From Aliiroseovarius sediminilitoris (GTDB lineage Bacteria; Pseudomonadota; Alphaproteobacteria; Rhodobacterales; Rhodobacteraceae): 64,000 nt of DNA. Of the stretch, positions 17,227 to 25,737 are shown one piece after another. The DNA lies in NCBI RefSeq assembly GCF_900109955.1, contig NZ_FOJB01000001.1, forward strand, positions 1,674,001 through 1,738,000. The letters are read 5' to 3'. Below the pieces are notes generated by a model. That model searched no databases. It saw nothing but the letters and a program-made list of their open reading frames with translations, and was not told the origin of the DNA. The number at the start of each line of letters is the position of its first letter. Position 1 is the first letter of the stretch. A program made the position numbers and the translations under genes.

Positions 17227-18582
17227 TCAGGGAAGCAGAATACCCGCCAGCACGCCAAGGCCCAGTGTCGCCGCTGCCGTGGCCGCAAGTACCATCGCAA
17301 GCAGGGGCATGATCGGCCCCGCCACGGCGTCATCGGAAGCGCGATACAAGGGCACCACCATGCGCAGGTAAACCCCGAGCGCGAGGACGGAGTTCAGGAT
17401 CCCGACGATGGCGAGCCACAGGTAGCCTGCCTCGACCGCCGCCATGAACAGATAGACCTTGCCGACAAAGCCGAAAAGCGGCGGAATCCCGGTGAGCGAC
17501 AACAGAAACACGACCATCGCCACCCCGAGCCAGGGGCGGGATCGCCCGACGCCTCGCAGATCGTCAAGCGTCCGCCCTGTCGCCATCACGACGGCGAATG
17601 CGCCGAGGTTCATCGCCACATAGGCCGCCGCGAATACCAGGATGGCGGGAACCGCGATGGGGCTGACGCCGAGCGCCACGACGCCCATCAGGATGTATCC
17701 CGACTGCGCCACAGAGGAATAGGCGATCAGCCGCACCAGGTTGGTCTGCACCAATGCCGCAAGATAGCCGTAGGTCATCGTCGCCGCCGAGATCAGCGCC
17801 AGCGCGAACGGCCAGACGGACTCGCGCGGGAGGTCGCGCAGCACCTGGGCGAAGGCGAAGAAGGCCGCCATTTTGGTGACGACCGACAGATAGGCCGCGA
17901 CCGAGACCGGCGCGCCGTCATAGGCGTCCGGCGCCCAGAAATGGAACGGCACCAGCGATGCCTTGTAGCCAAGGCCCACGATCACCGCGATCAGTCCCGC
18001 AATGGTCACGAGTGTCTGGCCGCGCAACTGGTCGAGTTCGGAGAACAGCGTCGATCCGGCACCGCCAAACCAGAAGGTCAGCCCGTAGATCATTACCGAT
18101 CCGGTGACTGCGCCAAAGACGAGGTATTTCATCCCCGCCTCGGTGGCCGCGTCGTCGCGCGGATAGCTCACCAGAGCGAAAGACCCCAGCCCGGTCAGCA
18201 CCACGCCGATGACGACCACCATCATGTCGCCCGCCCCCGACAGCATCAGCGCGCCCAGCGTGACCAGCACGATAAGGGAATAGACGCTGCCCTCGCGGTC
18301 GCGCCCGGCGATCTCGGACCGTGCCATCAGCAGCGCCAGCGCCGTGCCGGGAAGCAGGATCAACTTGGCCCATCCGGCGATTGTGTCGATCCGGTATGTG
18401 CCGCCGAACACGGTGGTGTCGGCATCGAGCACCGCAAATGTCAGCGTCGTGGACGCGGCCAGCGCCAGAAGCCCGATCGCCAGCACCAACCGCGCCGCCC
18501 GGGCCATTTCGGCCACGATCATCAGCATGGCGGCACCGGCCAGCAGCAGCTCGGGGGCGAGAAAGGACAGGTCGCGCAGCAT
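17227..18582 (-). CDS. NuoN-like antiporter-type subunit
   Basis: 451 residues with about 13-14 membrane helices. It belongs to the Mrp-antiporter-like subunits of complex I, recognisable by GLGYKASLVPFHFWAPDAYDG (broken-helix lysine region) and IAYSSVAQSGYILMG. It is the last gene of the nuoA-BD-HJKLMN operon and starts with a one-base overlap with nuoM. Length is close to typical NuoN. Symbols are left blank because the operon is not a standard nuo set and may not be an NADH dehydrogenase. Confidence 0.88.
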   Translation of the reverse strand: MLRDLSFLAPELLLAGAAMLMIVAEMARAARLVLAIGLLALAASTTLTFAVLDADTTVFGGTYRIDTIAGWAKLILLPGTALALLMARSEIAGRDREGSVYSLIVLVTLGALMLSGAGDMMVVVIGVVLTGLGSFALVSYPRDDAATEAGMKYLVFGAVTGSVMIYGLTFWFGGAGSTLFSELDQLRGQTLVTIAGLIAVIVGLGYKASLVPFHFWAPDAYDGAPVSVAAYLSVVTKMAAFFAFAQVLRDLPRESVWPFALALISAATMTYGYLAALVQTNLVRLIAYSSVAQSGYILMGVVALGVSPIAVPAILVFAAAYVAMNLGAFAVVMATGRTLDDLRGVGRSRPWLGVAMVVFLLSLTGIPPLFGFVGKVYLFMAAVEAGYLWLAIVGILNSVLALGVYLRMVVPLYRASDDAVAGPIMPLLAMVLAATAAATLGLGVLAGILLP

Positions 18583-20042
18583 CAGTTGGCCAAGCTCGTC
18601 ATGGTGGTGTGGATGATGTCAATCAGCCAGCCGGGTGCCACGCCAACCAGAATCGTCAGGATCAGAAGCGGCACCACAACCAGTTTCTCGCGCCGGTCCA
18701 GATCGGGCATGTCGGCCCACTTGTCGTTGGCCTCTCCCAGAAACACCGCCGCGATGGCGCGCAGATAAAGCGCCGCCGTCACCACGATGGCCAGAACCGC
18801 GACAATGGCCCAGGGTGCTGCGTTGAGCGTGGCCAGGAAGACCTGGAACTCGGCCGGGAAATGCGCCAGACCCGGCAGGCCAAGCGAGGCGAAGGCCGAC
18901 AGGATGAACGCCCAGCCCAACCATGGCACGCGGCCCAGAAGCCCACCGAAATCGGTCATCTCGCGGCTATGCGCCCGGTCCTGCAACATGCCGACCAGAA
19001 AGAACAGCGCGCCTGTCACCAGCCCGTGACTGACCATCTGCAAAGTCGCGCCGTCGAGCCCGATGGTTCGGATGCGCGGATCGCTTGCCAGTGCCGCCAC
19101 CGCGACGCCGATCACGACGTAACCCATGTGGTTGACCGAGGTGTAGGCGATCATCTTTTTCAGGTCCGTCTGCGCCAGCGCCGCGAAGGCGCCGTAAAGC
19201 GCGCTGACCACCCCGAAAACCAGGATCACCTGACCGGCCAGCACAAAAGCCTCGGGCGTCATCTGCCATGCAAAGCGCACCAGCCCGTAGGTGCCGAATT
19301 TCAGCATCACGCCCGCCAGGATCACACTGCCCGCTGTGGGGGCCTGAACATGTGCCGCCGGTAGCCATGTGTGCACCGGAAAGGCCGGAATTTTGACTGC
19401 GAAGGTAAACAACATCGCAATAAGGGCCAGCATCGCCGCCAGCCCGGTCAGCGGCGGTGCGTCGATCCAGACCCGCATGTCAAACGAGCCACTGCCCAGA
19501 TACAGCCCGATGATCGCCAGCAGCAACGGCAGAGACCCCAGCAGCGTATAGAGGAAGAACATCAGCGCGGCGCGCTGGCGGTCCTCATAGCCCCAGCCGG
19601 CGATCATGAAATACATGCCGACCAGTGAAACCTCGAAGAAGACGTAGAACAACAGCCCGTCCAGCGCCATGAAAGTGCCGAGCGCGGCGGTCTCCAGCAT
19701 CAGCATCAGCACGACATAGCTGGCCGCACGTTGGCCGATCCGCGCCGAATAGATCGCCGACAGCAGGAACAGCAGCGAAGTGAGCAGCACAAGCGGCAGG
19801 CTCAGCCCATCCAACCCAAGCCGATAGGCTGCGCCGATGGCGGGGATCCAGGCGATTTCCTCGATTTGCGCGAATCCGCTGGGGACAATACCGCGCGACC
19901 AGATCGCCAGCGTGATCAGAAAAACGGTCCCGGTTGCCGCGATGGACACCCCATGCGCGGTTCTTGCGGACCGGTCTGGCAGGGCCATAAGGACAAGACC
20001 CGACAGGATCGGCAAGAAGGTGGCGATGGTCAGAAGCGGCAT
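18582..20042 (-). CDS. NuoM-like antiporter-type subunit
   Basis: 486 residues, about 14 helices. The family glutamate (FFEVSLVGMYFMI) and lysine (FAVKIPAFPVHTWLPAAHVQ) are present, and KMIAYTSVNHMGYV is typical NuoM, so proton-pumping residues are retained. The frame extends far upstream without a stop, but the ATG at 20042 follows AAGGA and gives the normal hydrophobic N-terminus (MPLLTIATFLPIL). An 11-base spacer separates it from nuoL. Confidence 0.9.
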   Translation of the reverse strand: MPLLTIATFLPILSGLVLMALPDRSARTAHGVSIAATGTVFLITLAIWSRGIVPSGFAQIEEIAWIPAIGAAYRLGLDGLSLPLVLLTSLLFLLSAIYSARIGQRAASYVVLMLMLETAALGTFMALDGLLFYVFFEVSLVGMYFMIAGWGYEDRQRAALMFFLYTLLGSLPLLLAIIGLYLGSGSFDMRVWIDAPPLTGLAAMLALIAMLFTFAVKIPAFPVHTWLPAAHVQAPTAGSVILAGVMLKFGTYGLVRFAWQMTPEAFVLAGQVILVFGVVSALYGAFAALAQTDLKKMIAYTSVNHMGYVVIGVAVAALASDPRIRTIGLDGATLQMVSHGLVTGALFFLVGMLQDRAHSREMTDFGGLLGRVPWLGWAFILSAFASLGLPGLAHFPAEFQVFLATLNAAPWAIVAVLAIVVTAALYLRAIAAVFLGEANDKWADMPDLDRREKLVVVPLLILTILVGVAPGWLIDIIHTTMTSLAN

Positions 20043-20053
20043 AAATTCGATCC

Positions 20054-21871
20054 TTAGAGAAAGAGCGGAGCGGCGAGAAGAACGCCAACGACAACGGCAA
20101 TACCGGCGAAGGTCAACGCCATTTCGCGGTGGATGAAGCCGCTTTGCAGGCGGCGCGCGCGGGCAGCCAGCGCGATCGTGCGGTCCACAAAACCGAAAAT
20201 TGTACCGTTGATAATGTCGTGGTCGGTGCGAAGGGCATTGCGACCGACAGACAGACTGTACCGGCCTATCGCGAGAACGCCAGCAAAGAGCCACCGCTCC
20301 AAACGTTCGCATGCGGCGGCCAGCGCCAGTGCGGGGCGGGCCACCAGCGCGTCCATGCCGCCCCCGACCGCAAAGCCGTTTTGCGCCGGGGCCAGCAGTG
20401 GGCCGAGCAGTCGGGCGGGAGGCAGCGCCCAGCCAAGCGCCAGCCCGCCAAGGCCCACGGCCAATCCCATCGCCGGGATGATCCATGAGGGCTCGGGCAG
20501 TTCCGCGCCCAACATCGTCTCAAGCGGTTTGAACCCGAAGCCGAGCGTCACGGCGAGCGTGACCAGAACCCCCATGCCGACTGCCATGTAAGGCACCGCG
20601 TCTTGGGCCTTGCCGGCCGCGCCGGACCACAGCACACGCAGCGCCCGGGCCATGTAGGCCCCGGTCAGCACCGACCCGGCCAGCGCCAGCGGCAGCAGCC
20701 AGACCGCAGACGGGCTGTCGAGCGCGGCAGCGAGGATAGCATCCTTCGAGACATAAGCGGCCATCGGCGGCAGCCCTGCCAGCGCCAGTGCCGCCAGCGC
20801 GAAGCCCGCGAAGATACCGGGGCGGGCGCGTCCGGCACCGGCCAGCGCGTCTAGATCGGTGCGCTCGCGGTCATGCTGGAACACGCCCGCGCCAAGAAAC
20901 AGCGAGGATTTGATCGCGGCATGGGCGATCAGGTGCAAAAGGGCTGCCACCGGTGCACCGGCGCCGAGCGCCACGAGCATCAGCCCGTACTGGCTGGCGG
21001 TGGAGGCCGCGAGCAGGCGCTTGAGGTCACGCGCGGCCAGCGCCATCAGCCCAGCCACGAGGGCGGTGATCCCGCCGACGACACCCACAGCCAGCAACGC
21101 GCCACCCGGCAGCATCGGTGCCGCGCGGATCAGAAGGATCGCACCTGCCGCCACCAGCGTCGCCGAATGCAAGAGCGCTGAGACCGGCGTCGGCCCGGCC
21201 ATGGCCCGCATCAGCCAGTCCTGCATCGGCACCTGCGCCGATTTCCCCATCGCGGCGAACAGCAGCAGAAGTCCGGCGATCAGCGCCGGTGTGCCGGTGG
21301 TGGCAAGGGTGGCGGAAATCTCGGAGGTTCCGGCCACGCCGATCAGCAGGAAGGCGGCGAGATACAGCCCCAGATCGGCGGTGCGGGTGTATAGAAACGC
21401 CCGCATGGCCGCAGCCGGAACGCCCGCGCGACCATACCAGAAGCCGATCAGCAGGTAGGAGGAAAAGCCGATCATCTCCCACGCCGCCAGAAGCGTGATC
21501 CAGTCGCCCGACAGCACCAGAAGCTGCATCGCGGCGACGAACATCAGCATGGTACCGAAAAAGCGGATCTTTTCGGGATCGCGGGCCATGTAGCCAGCGG
21601 CATAGGTCAGCACCATCGCGGCGACCGTGGCCACAACCAGCGACAGCGTTGCCGTCAACGGGCTGGCCAACAGCCGGATCGGAAGGTCTGGCAGGAAGGG
21701 CAGCGAGGCCATGACGTCTGTGCCATCCATGGCTCCGGCGAACAGCCCGAGCGCCCCGGCAAGCCCCAACCCTGCGCCCGCCAGCGCGATTGCGGCTGGC
21801 AGCCGCCGGAGCACGAAGACCGCAAGCCCGGCACCCAGCGGGGCCAGAAGCGTGAGCGCCAGCCAGTTCAT
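20054..21871 (-). CDS. NuoL-like antiporter-type subunit
   Basis: 605 residues. The essential glutamate (AAWEMIGFSSYLLIGFWY) and broken-helix lysine (GKSAQVPMQDWLMRAMAGP) are conserved, as is SALLHSATLVAAG. The C-terminus (about 530-605) retains the amphipathic lateral-helix/final-TM region that runs along the membrane arm in true NuoL, which distinguishes it from simple Mrp subunits. It overlaps nuoK by four bases. Likely the distal pump of the arm. Confidence 0.9.
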   Translation of the reverse strand: MNWLALTLLAPLGAGLAVFVLRRLPAAIALAGAGLGLAGALGLFAGAMDGTDVMASLPFLPDLPIRLLASPLTATLSLVVATVAAMVLTYAAGYMARDPEKIRFFGTMLMFVAAMQLLVLSGDWITLLAAWEMIGFSSYLLIGFWYGRAGVPAAAMRAFLYTRTADLGLYLAAFLLIGVAGTSEISATLATTGTPALIAGLLLLFAAMGKSAQVPMQDWLMRAMAGPTPVSALLHSATLVAAGAILLIRAAPMLPGGALLAVGVVGGITALVAGLMALAARDLKRLLAASTASQYGLMLVALGAGAPVAALLHLIAHAAIKSSLFLGAGVFQHDRERTDLDALAGAGRARPGIFAGFALAALALAGLPPMAAYVSKDAILAAALDSPSAVWLLPLALAGSVLTGAYMARALRVLWSGAAGKAQDAVPYMAVGMGVLVTLAVTLGFGFKPLETMLGAELPEPSWIIPAMGLAVGLGGLALGWALPPARLLGPLLAPAQNGFAVGGGMDALVARPALALAAACERLERWLFAGVLAIGRYSLSVGRNALRTDHDIINGTIFGFVDRTIALAARARRLQSGFIHREMALTFAGIAVVVGVLLAAPLFL

Positions 21872-22179
21872 CCCTTGAGCTCCCGCGCTTCTTCCATCTC
21901 GACCGATCCGCGCGACCGGAACCGGGCGATGGCGATGCCAAAGCCCACCGCCATTTCGACGGCCATCACCGCCATGACGATCAGCACGAACATCTTGGCC
22001 GCCGTCACATCGGGGTGCAGATAGCGCCAGAAGGCGACCATGTTCACCAAGGCGGCGGCAAGCACCAGTTCGACCCCCATTATGATCATCACCAGATTGG
22101 TCTGGCTCAGTGCGCCATAAAGGCCGACGCCAAACAGCGCCGCACCGACGCTGAGTGCAATCATGAGTTCGGGGATCAT
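21868..22179 (-). CDS. NuoK-like subunit
   Basis: 103 residues, three helices. Both membrane glutamates of NuoK are retained: Glu37 in MGVELVL and Glu75 in MAVEMAVGF. Its four-base overlaps with nuoJ (upstream) and nuoL (downstream) show translational coupling. Conservation of these glutamates argues that the arm still conducts protons. C-terminal tail (after about residue 86) is charged and slightly longer than usual. Confidence 0.9.
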   Translation of the reverse strand: MIPELMIALSVGAALFGVGLYGALSQTNLVMIIMGVELVLAAALVNMVAFWRYLHPDVTAAKMFVLIVMAVMAVEMAVGFGIAIARFRSRGSVEMEEARELKG

Positions 22180-22694
22180 CTCTTATCCTCTTGTCGCGGG
22201 GCGATGGCCACCATTGTCGCGGCGATCATCGCCGTCAGGATCATCAGCGCTGCGCTTTCGAAGACGAACATCGAGCGGCCCAGGATCTCGCGACCCAGCA
22301 TCCGCGCCTGTTCGTCTGCACCCGGCACATCGGGCACCGGCCCCTGCCATCCAGCGGTCCAGATCACCGCCAGCGCCGCCCCCAGCCCGATGCCTCCGGC
22401 CCAGAGCGACAGGCGTTTCTGGTGGGACATGTCCATCTTTCCCATGCCGCCGGGATCCATCATGAACATGACCATGAAGATCGCCATGACGCTCATCTCG
22501 GTGGCCATCATCATGATCTGGAGAACGCCCAGAAATTCAGCTTGCATGACCAGGAACATCGCTCCGATGGCGGTCTGGCTGAACAGCAACGCAATGGCTG
22601 AACGCACCATGGAATGTGTGCGGAATACGACGACGCCGAACCAGATCGCGGCAATACCGAAGAAGGCGAGGAAAAAGGCGGCGGCAAGGCTCAT
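22176..22694 (-). CDS. NuoJ-like subunit with methionine-dense segment
   Basis: 172 residues, about five helices, in the NuoJ position. The usual NuoJ third-helix sequence (GAIMVLFLFV-like) is replaced by a stretch with twelve Met between residues 61 and 89, running into a short Gly/Met/His loop (GGMGKMDMSHQ). Such Met spacing is typical of copper- or silver-contacting segments, which matches the metal-binding domains in the fused subunit; this is inference. The start at 22694 overlaps the nuoH stop (ATGA). The longer open frame upstream is a shadow of nuoH. Confidence 0.85.
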   Translation of the reverse strand: MSLAAAFFLAFFGIAAIWFGVVVFRTHSMVRSAIALLFSQTAIGAMFLVMQAEFLGVLQIMMMATEMSVMAIFMVMFMMDPGGMGKMDMSHQKRLSLWAGGIGLGAALAVIWTAGWQGPVPDVPGADEQARMLGREILGRSMFVFESAALMILTAMIAATMVAIAPRQEDKR

Positions 22695-23590
22695 ATCGGC
22701 ACCACCAGGGCGATGACGCCAACCAGGAAGATATTGGCCAGCGCCAGCGAAATGCCGAGTTTCCAACTGACGGCCAGATACCGTGCCTCGCGCAGGCGCG
22801 GCAGGTGGCGGCCTCCCAGCAGCATCGCCGCAATCACCACCAGCGTCTTGAGCGCCGTCCAGGCCCAGCCCGGCAGCCACGGACCAAGCCAGCCGCCGAG
22901 ATAAAAGGTGACGGTGGCGCTGGCAAGCGCCACGACGATCACCAGCCGCGCCAGCCTGAAAATCGCCAGCCGCGCGCCGGTGTATTCGGCCTCGACCCCG
23001 CTGGCCAGATCGCCGCCGCCCGTGGGCAGGTCGATCGGTGGCAGCCACGCCACGCCCATTGCCGCGATCACGAACAGGACGAAGCCAATGGGCTGATAGG
23101 CGACGTTCCACAACGCCGCCTGCGACAACACGATCTGGGTGGTGGACAGCGACTCGGCGCGCATCGCGACCGCCGTGATCGGCATCACGATCAGCATCGC
23201 ATAGGCAACGAACTGACCCAGGAACCGCCAGCCCGCGATCATGCCATAGGCCCCGTTCGGCCCCCAGCCGGCCATGATCAGTGCCACCAGCACATAGGCC
23301 AACGCGGCGTTGAGGAACAGCGCGCCGATGGCCAGATCGGTGATGATCAGTTCTGGTGCCATCGGGATCACCGCCACCGACAAAAGTCCCGCAATCAGCA
23401 GCAGCACCGGCCCGGCCTCGTAAAACAGCCGGTCGGGCGTGCGCGGCAGGATCTGTTCGCGGCCAAGCAGCGCCAGCGCCGAGATGGCAGGGCGCGTCAG
23501 ACTGAACCGCCCGTGGACCGCCCAGCCCTCAAGCACCGCTACCGCGTAACAACCGATGGCAAGCGCCAGAAGGATGGCGGCGATGGTCAT
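22691..23590 (-). CDS. NuoH/HycD-like membrane subunit
   Basis: 299 residues, about eight helices, shorter than respiratory NuoH and closer in size to hydrogenase HycD/EchB-type subunits. The conserved loop SGVEAEYTGARLA retains the acidic residues of the NuoH E-channel region. It anchors the hydrophilic B/D module to the membrane arm. Four-base overlaps on both sides (ATGA with the BD fusion and with nuoJ). The frame remains open upstream to 24229 only as a shadow of the fusion gene. Confidence 0.87.
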   Translation of the reverse strand: MTIAAILLALAIGCYAVAVLEGWAVHGRFSLTRPAISALALLGREQILPRTPDRLFYEAGPVLLLIAGLLSVAVIPMAPELIITDLAIGALFLNAALAYVLVALIMAGWGPNGAYGMIAGWRFLGQFVAYAMLIVMPITAVAMRAESLSTTQIVLSQAALWNVAYQPIGFVLFVIAAMGVAWLPPIDLPTGGGDLASGVEAEYTGARLAIFRLARLVIVVALASATVTFYLGGWLGPWLPGWAWTALKTLVVIAAMLLGGRHLPRLREARYLAVSWKLGISLALANIFLVGVIALVVPI

Positions 23591-25737
23591 GCGCCGGTCC
23601 CCCAGGGATCGAGGTCGAGAGAACCGACAGCGGTCAGTGCCTCGGCCAATTCCATCTGGTCCGTCATCGCCCCGACAAGCCCGGCAAGCGCCGCGAAAGG
23701 CGTCGTCAGATACAGCGTTTCGACCGCACCGCCCTTCAGCTTCAGATGCAGCGTGGCGGGGCCGCGCGGGGTTTCGACCGTTGCCATGCCGTGCCCGTCC
23801 GGCATCAGTGGCGTGGGTGGGACGGGCAGGGCGATGGCCCCGATGCGCGCAATCAAATCGAGGCTTTGCCCGATTTCGTCCCCGCGCTGCGACAGCCGCG
23901 CCCAGGCGTCGCCCTCGGATTGGGTTATCGGCTGAAAGCCGAGCGCGGCATAGGCCTCGTCCTTTTCCCGTGCATCCGTGACGATACCCGAGGCGCGCGC
24001 GACGGGACCGCCGATGCCCTCGGCTCCGGATCGACTGATCCGTCCGATATTGGCCAGCCTCTCGCGGAGGAGCGGCGTGCGGCGCAGCCGGTCTGCAAAC
24101 GCGCGGATCGCCGGGGCACGGCGTGCGACTTCGCCCGGATCGGCCATGCGCAACCCTTGATGAAGAGCGCCAGCACGGCGTTCCAGCCACACGAGCCCGG
24201 TCTGTCGGGCAAGCCCGGCGAGCCAGCACAAATGGCTGGCGACACGTTCGCGTTCAACAGCGGCGACGCGGGCTGCGGTATCGCTTGGCGAGGGCGTGCG
24301 CCCCCCAGCGGTTTCAAGCGCCCGACAGGCAAGTTCGCGCAAGACCACAGGAGAGAGCGGTGAAAGTGCGGCGAGCCGGTCGGGCAACTCTGCCGCCAAA
24401 AAGCCCGGTGCGAGTGCGACCGCGCCGAGGCTTGCCGCCTCGGCTCGCGCCACACTGTCGCCGTCAAGCGTGAGCATCAGCCCAAGACCACTCGGAAGTC
24501 CCGGAAAGAACGGGCCGTATGGCGCGTCGATCCATTCCATGACCAATCCGTCCGGGCTGACGGGCTTGCCTTCGGTCAGAGCGGCCATGGACATGAAATG
24601 CGGCTCGATCCCGGGAATGTCGGGTGCGGGCCCGTGACCGCCGTGACCGCCGTGACCGCCGTGACCCTGCTCTCCACCCTGTTCGTCGGCACCGGTATGT
24701 CCCGTGTGATCCCCGGTGTCGGCCTGCGGCACCAGGTTCATACCGCATTTCGGGCAGGAACCGGGGGTGTCCGAGATCACTTCGGGGTGCATCGGGCAGG
24801 TGTAGGTTTCGGTCGCCGCCTGCGACTTGGGCTTGTGGTGGCCGTGGTCATCTTGACCGCGATGTTGGTGATGACGGTGATCCCCGGTGTCGGCCTGCGG
24901 CACCAGGTTCATGCCGCATTTCGGGCAGGAACCGGGGGTGTCCGAGATCACTTCGGGATGCATCGGGCAGGTGTAGGTCGCAAGACCTGCGGAGGTATGG
25001 GTGGCGTGTGTGGAATGGTTGGATTTTTCGGCTTGCGCTGGATGCTCAGGCGATTTTTCATGGCCTTCATGGCCTTCATGGCCTTCATGGCCTTCATGGC
25101 CTTCATGGCCTTCATGGCCTTCATGGCCTTCATGGCCTTCATGGCCTTCATGGCCTTCATGGCCTTCATGGCCTTCATGGCCTTCATGGCCCGTCTTGTT
25201 CGATCCCGACACTGCACGCTCGACCAGGAACATCCCGCATTTGGGGCATTTTCCGGGCTCGTCCGACACCACTTCGGGGTGCATCGGGCAGGTATATTCG
25301 ATCCGTGTCGTCAGTGCAGGAGCGGTGAAATCCGTGACCTTCTGCGCAAAGGCGCCGGAGACGAAGGCGTGGCGGAGATCGGCAAGACCGGCGGCCAATC
25401 CGTCCTGCGACAACGCGCCGATCGCGTCCGGTTCGGGCAGGGCGGGGATCTCACCGGCACCCAACGCGAGGATCGCGCGGGGCCGGGGCATCTGCGCCCA
25501 GACAACGCAGGCGGCGTCGCGCAGCGCGGGCGGCAGCGGCCCGGCAATCAGCAACACATTCGCGTGGCGCGGGGTATCGGCGCGGTGAAGTCCGGCAGCG
25601 GCAAGATCCAGCCCAAGCGCCTGCGCGACATCGGGGCCCGGCACCACAAAGGCGCACAGATCCCGCGCCATCGCCTGCGCGATCAGTCCACGAAAACCCG
25701 TCATCCTGCCTTCGCGTGCTCCGGACAAAATCTTCAT
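23587..25737 (-). CDS. NuoB-like/heavy-metal-binding/NuoD-like fusion protein
   Basis: 716 residues. (1) Residues about 20-130 resemble NuoB: ANVLLIAGPLP and MPRPRAILALGAG align with NuoB's DVLIVAGT and MPEPRWVISMGSC, but the cluster-N2 cysteines are absent. (2) Three heavy-metal-binding domains, YTCPMHPEV then CPKCGM, at about 148-172, 255-280 and 312-337. (3) Fifteen consecutive Gly-His-Glu triplets at 183-227 and further His-rich linkers (up to about 370). (4) Residues about 395-716 resemble NuoD: ERERVASHLCWLAGLARQ, LANIGRISRSGAEG, RASGIVTDAREKDEAY and a final GSLDLD, but the GPQHPAAHG and HRGTEK quinone-site motifs are missing. The ATG at 25737 overlaps the nuoA stop. No NuoC, I or diaphorase genes are present. 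It may be a metal-responsive, non-redox connector of a complex-I-type membrane arm. Confidence 0.85.
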   Translation of the reverse strand: MKILSGAREGRMTGFRGLIAQAMARDLCAFVVPGPDVAQALGLDLAAAGLHRADTPRHANVLLIAGPLPPALRDAACVVWAQMPRPRAILALGAGEIPALPEPDAIGALSQDGLAAGLADLRHAFVSGAFAQKVTDFTAPALTTRIEYTCPMHPEVVSDEPGKCPKCGMFLVERAVSGSNKTGHEGHEGHEGHEGHEGHEGHEGHEGHEGHEGHEGHEGHEGHEGHEKSPEHPAQAEKSNHSTHATHTSAGLATYTCPMHPEVISDTPGSCPKCGMNLVPQADTGDHRHHQHRGQDDHGHHKPKSQAATETYTCPMHPEVISDTPGSCPKCGMNLVPQADTGDHTGHTGADEQGGEQGHGGHGGHGGHGPAPDIPGIEPHFMSMAALTEGKPVSPDGLVMEWIDAPYGPFFPGLPSGLGLMLTLDGDSVARAEAASLGAVALAPGFLAAELPDRLAALSPLSPVVLRELACRALETAGGRTPSPSDTAARVAAVERERVASHLCWLAGLARQTGLVWLERRAGALHQGLRMADPGEVARRAPAIRAFADRLRRTPLLRERLANIGRISRSGAEGIGGPVARASGIVTDAREKDEAYAALGFQPITQSEGDAWARLSQRGDEIGQSLDLIARIGAIALPVPPTPLMPDGHGMATVETPRGPATLHLKLKGGAVETLYLTTPFAALAGLVGAMTDQMELAEALTAVGSLDLDPWGTGA
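24706..24978. repeat. Two 102-bp near-identical direct repeats (HMBD 2 and 3)
   Basis: Segments 24706-24807 and 24877-24978, 171 bp apart, differ at only a few bases. Each encodes one heavy-metal-binding domain plus the following PQADTGDH. The near-identity at silent positions indicates a recent internal duplication inside the fusion gene. A nearby run of GTGACCGCC units at about 24634-24666 encodes His-Gly-Gly repeats. Confidence 0.9.
25057..25191. repeat. 15 exact tandem copies of a 9-bp unit
   Basis: TTCATGGCC repeated without change fifteen times on the plus strand; on the coding minus strand it reads GGC CAT GAA, giving (Gly-His-Glu)15 in the fusion protein. The 9-bp unit keeps frame, so copy number can change by slippage without destroying the gene. 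Confidence 0.97.

Noticed and set aside
17941-23935. Long plus-strand frames opposite the Nuo-like genes
   Set aside because: GC-rich antisense shadows with Arg/Gln/His/Pro-biased composition and no family motifs.
25057-25191. CRISPR-like array
   Set aside because: The unit is a 9-bp in-frame tandem repeat without spacers.
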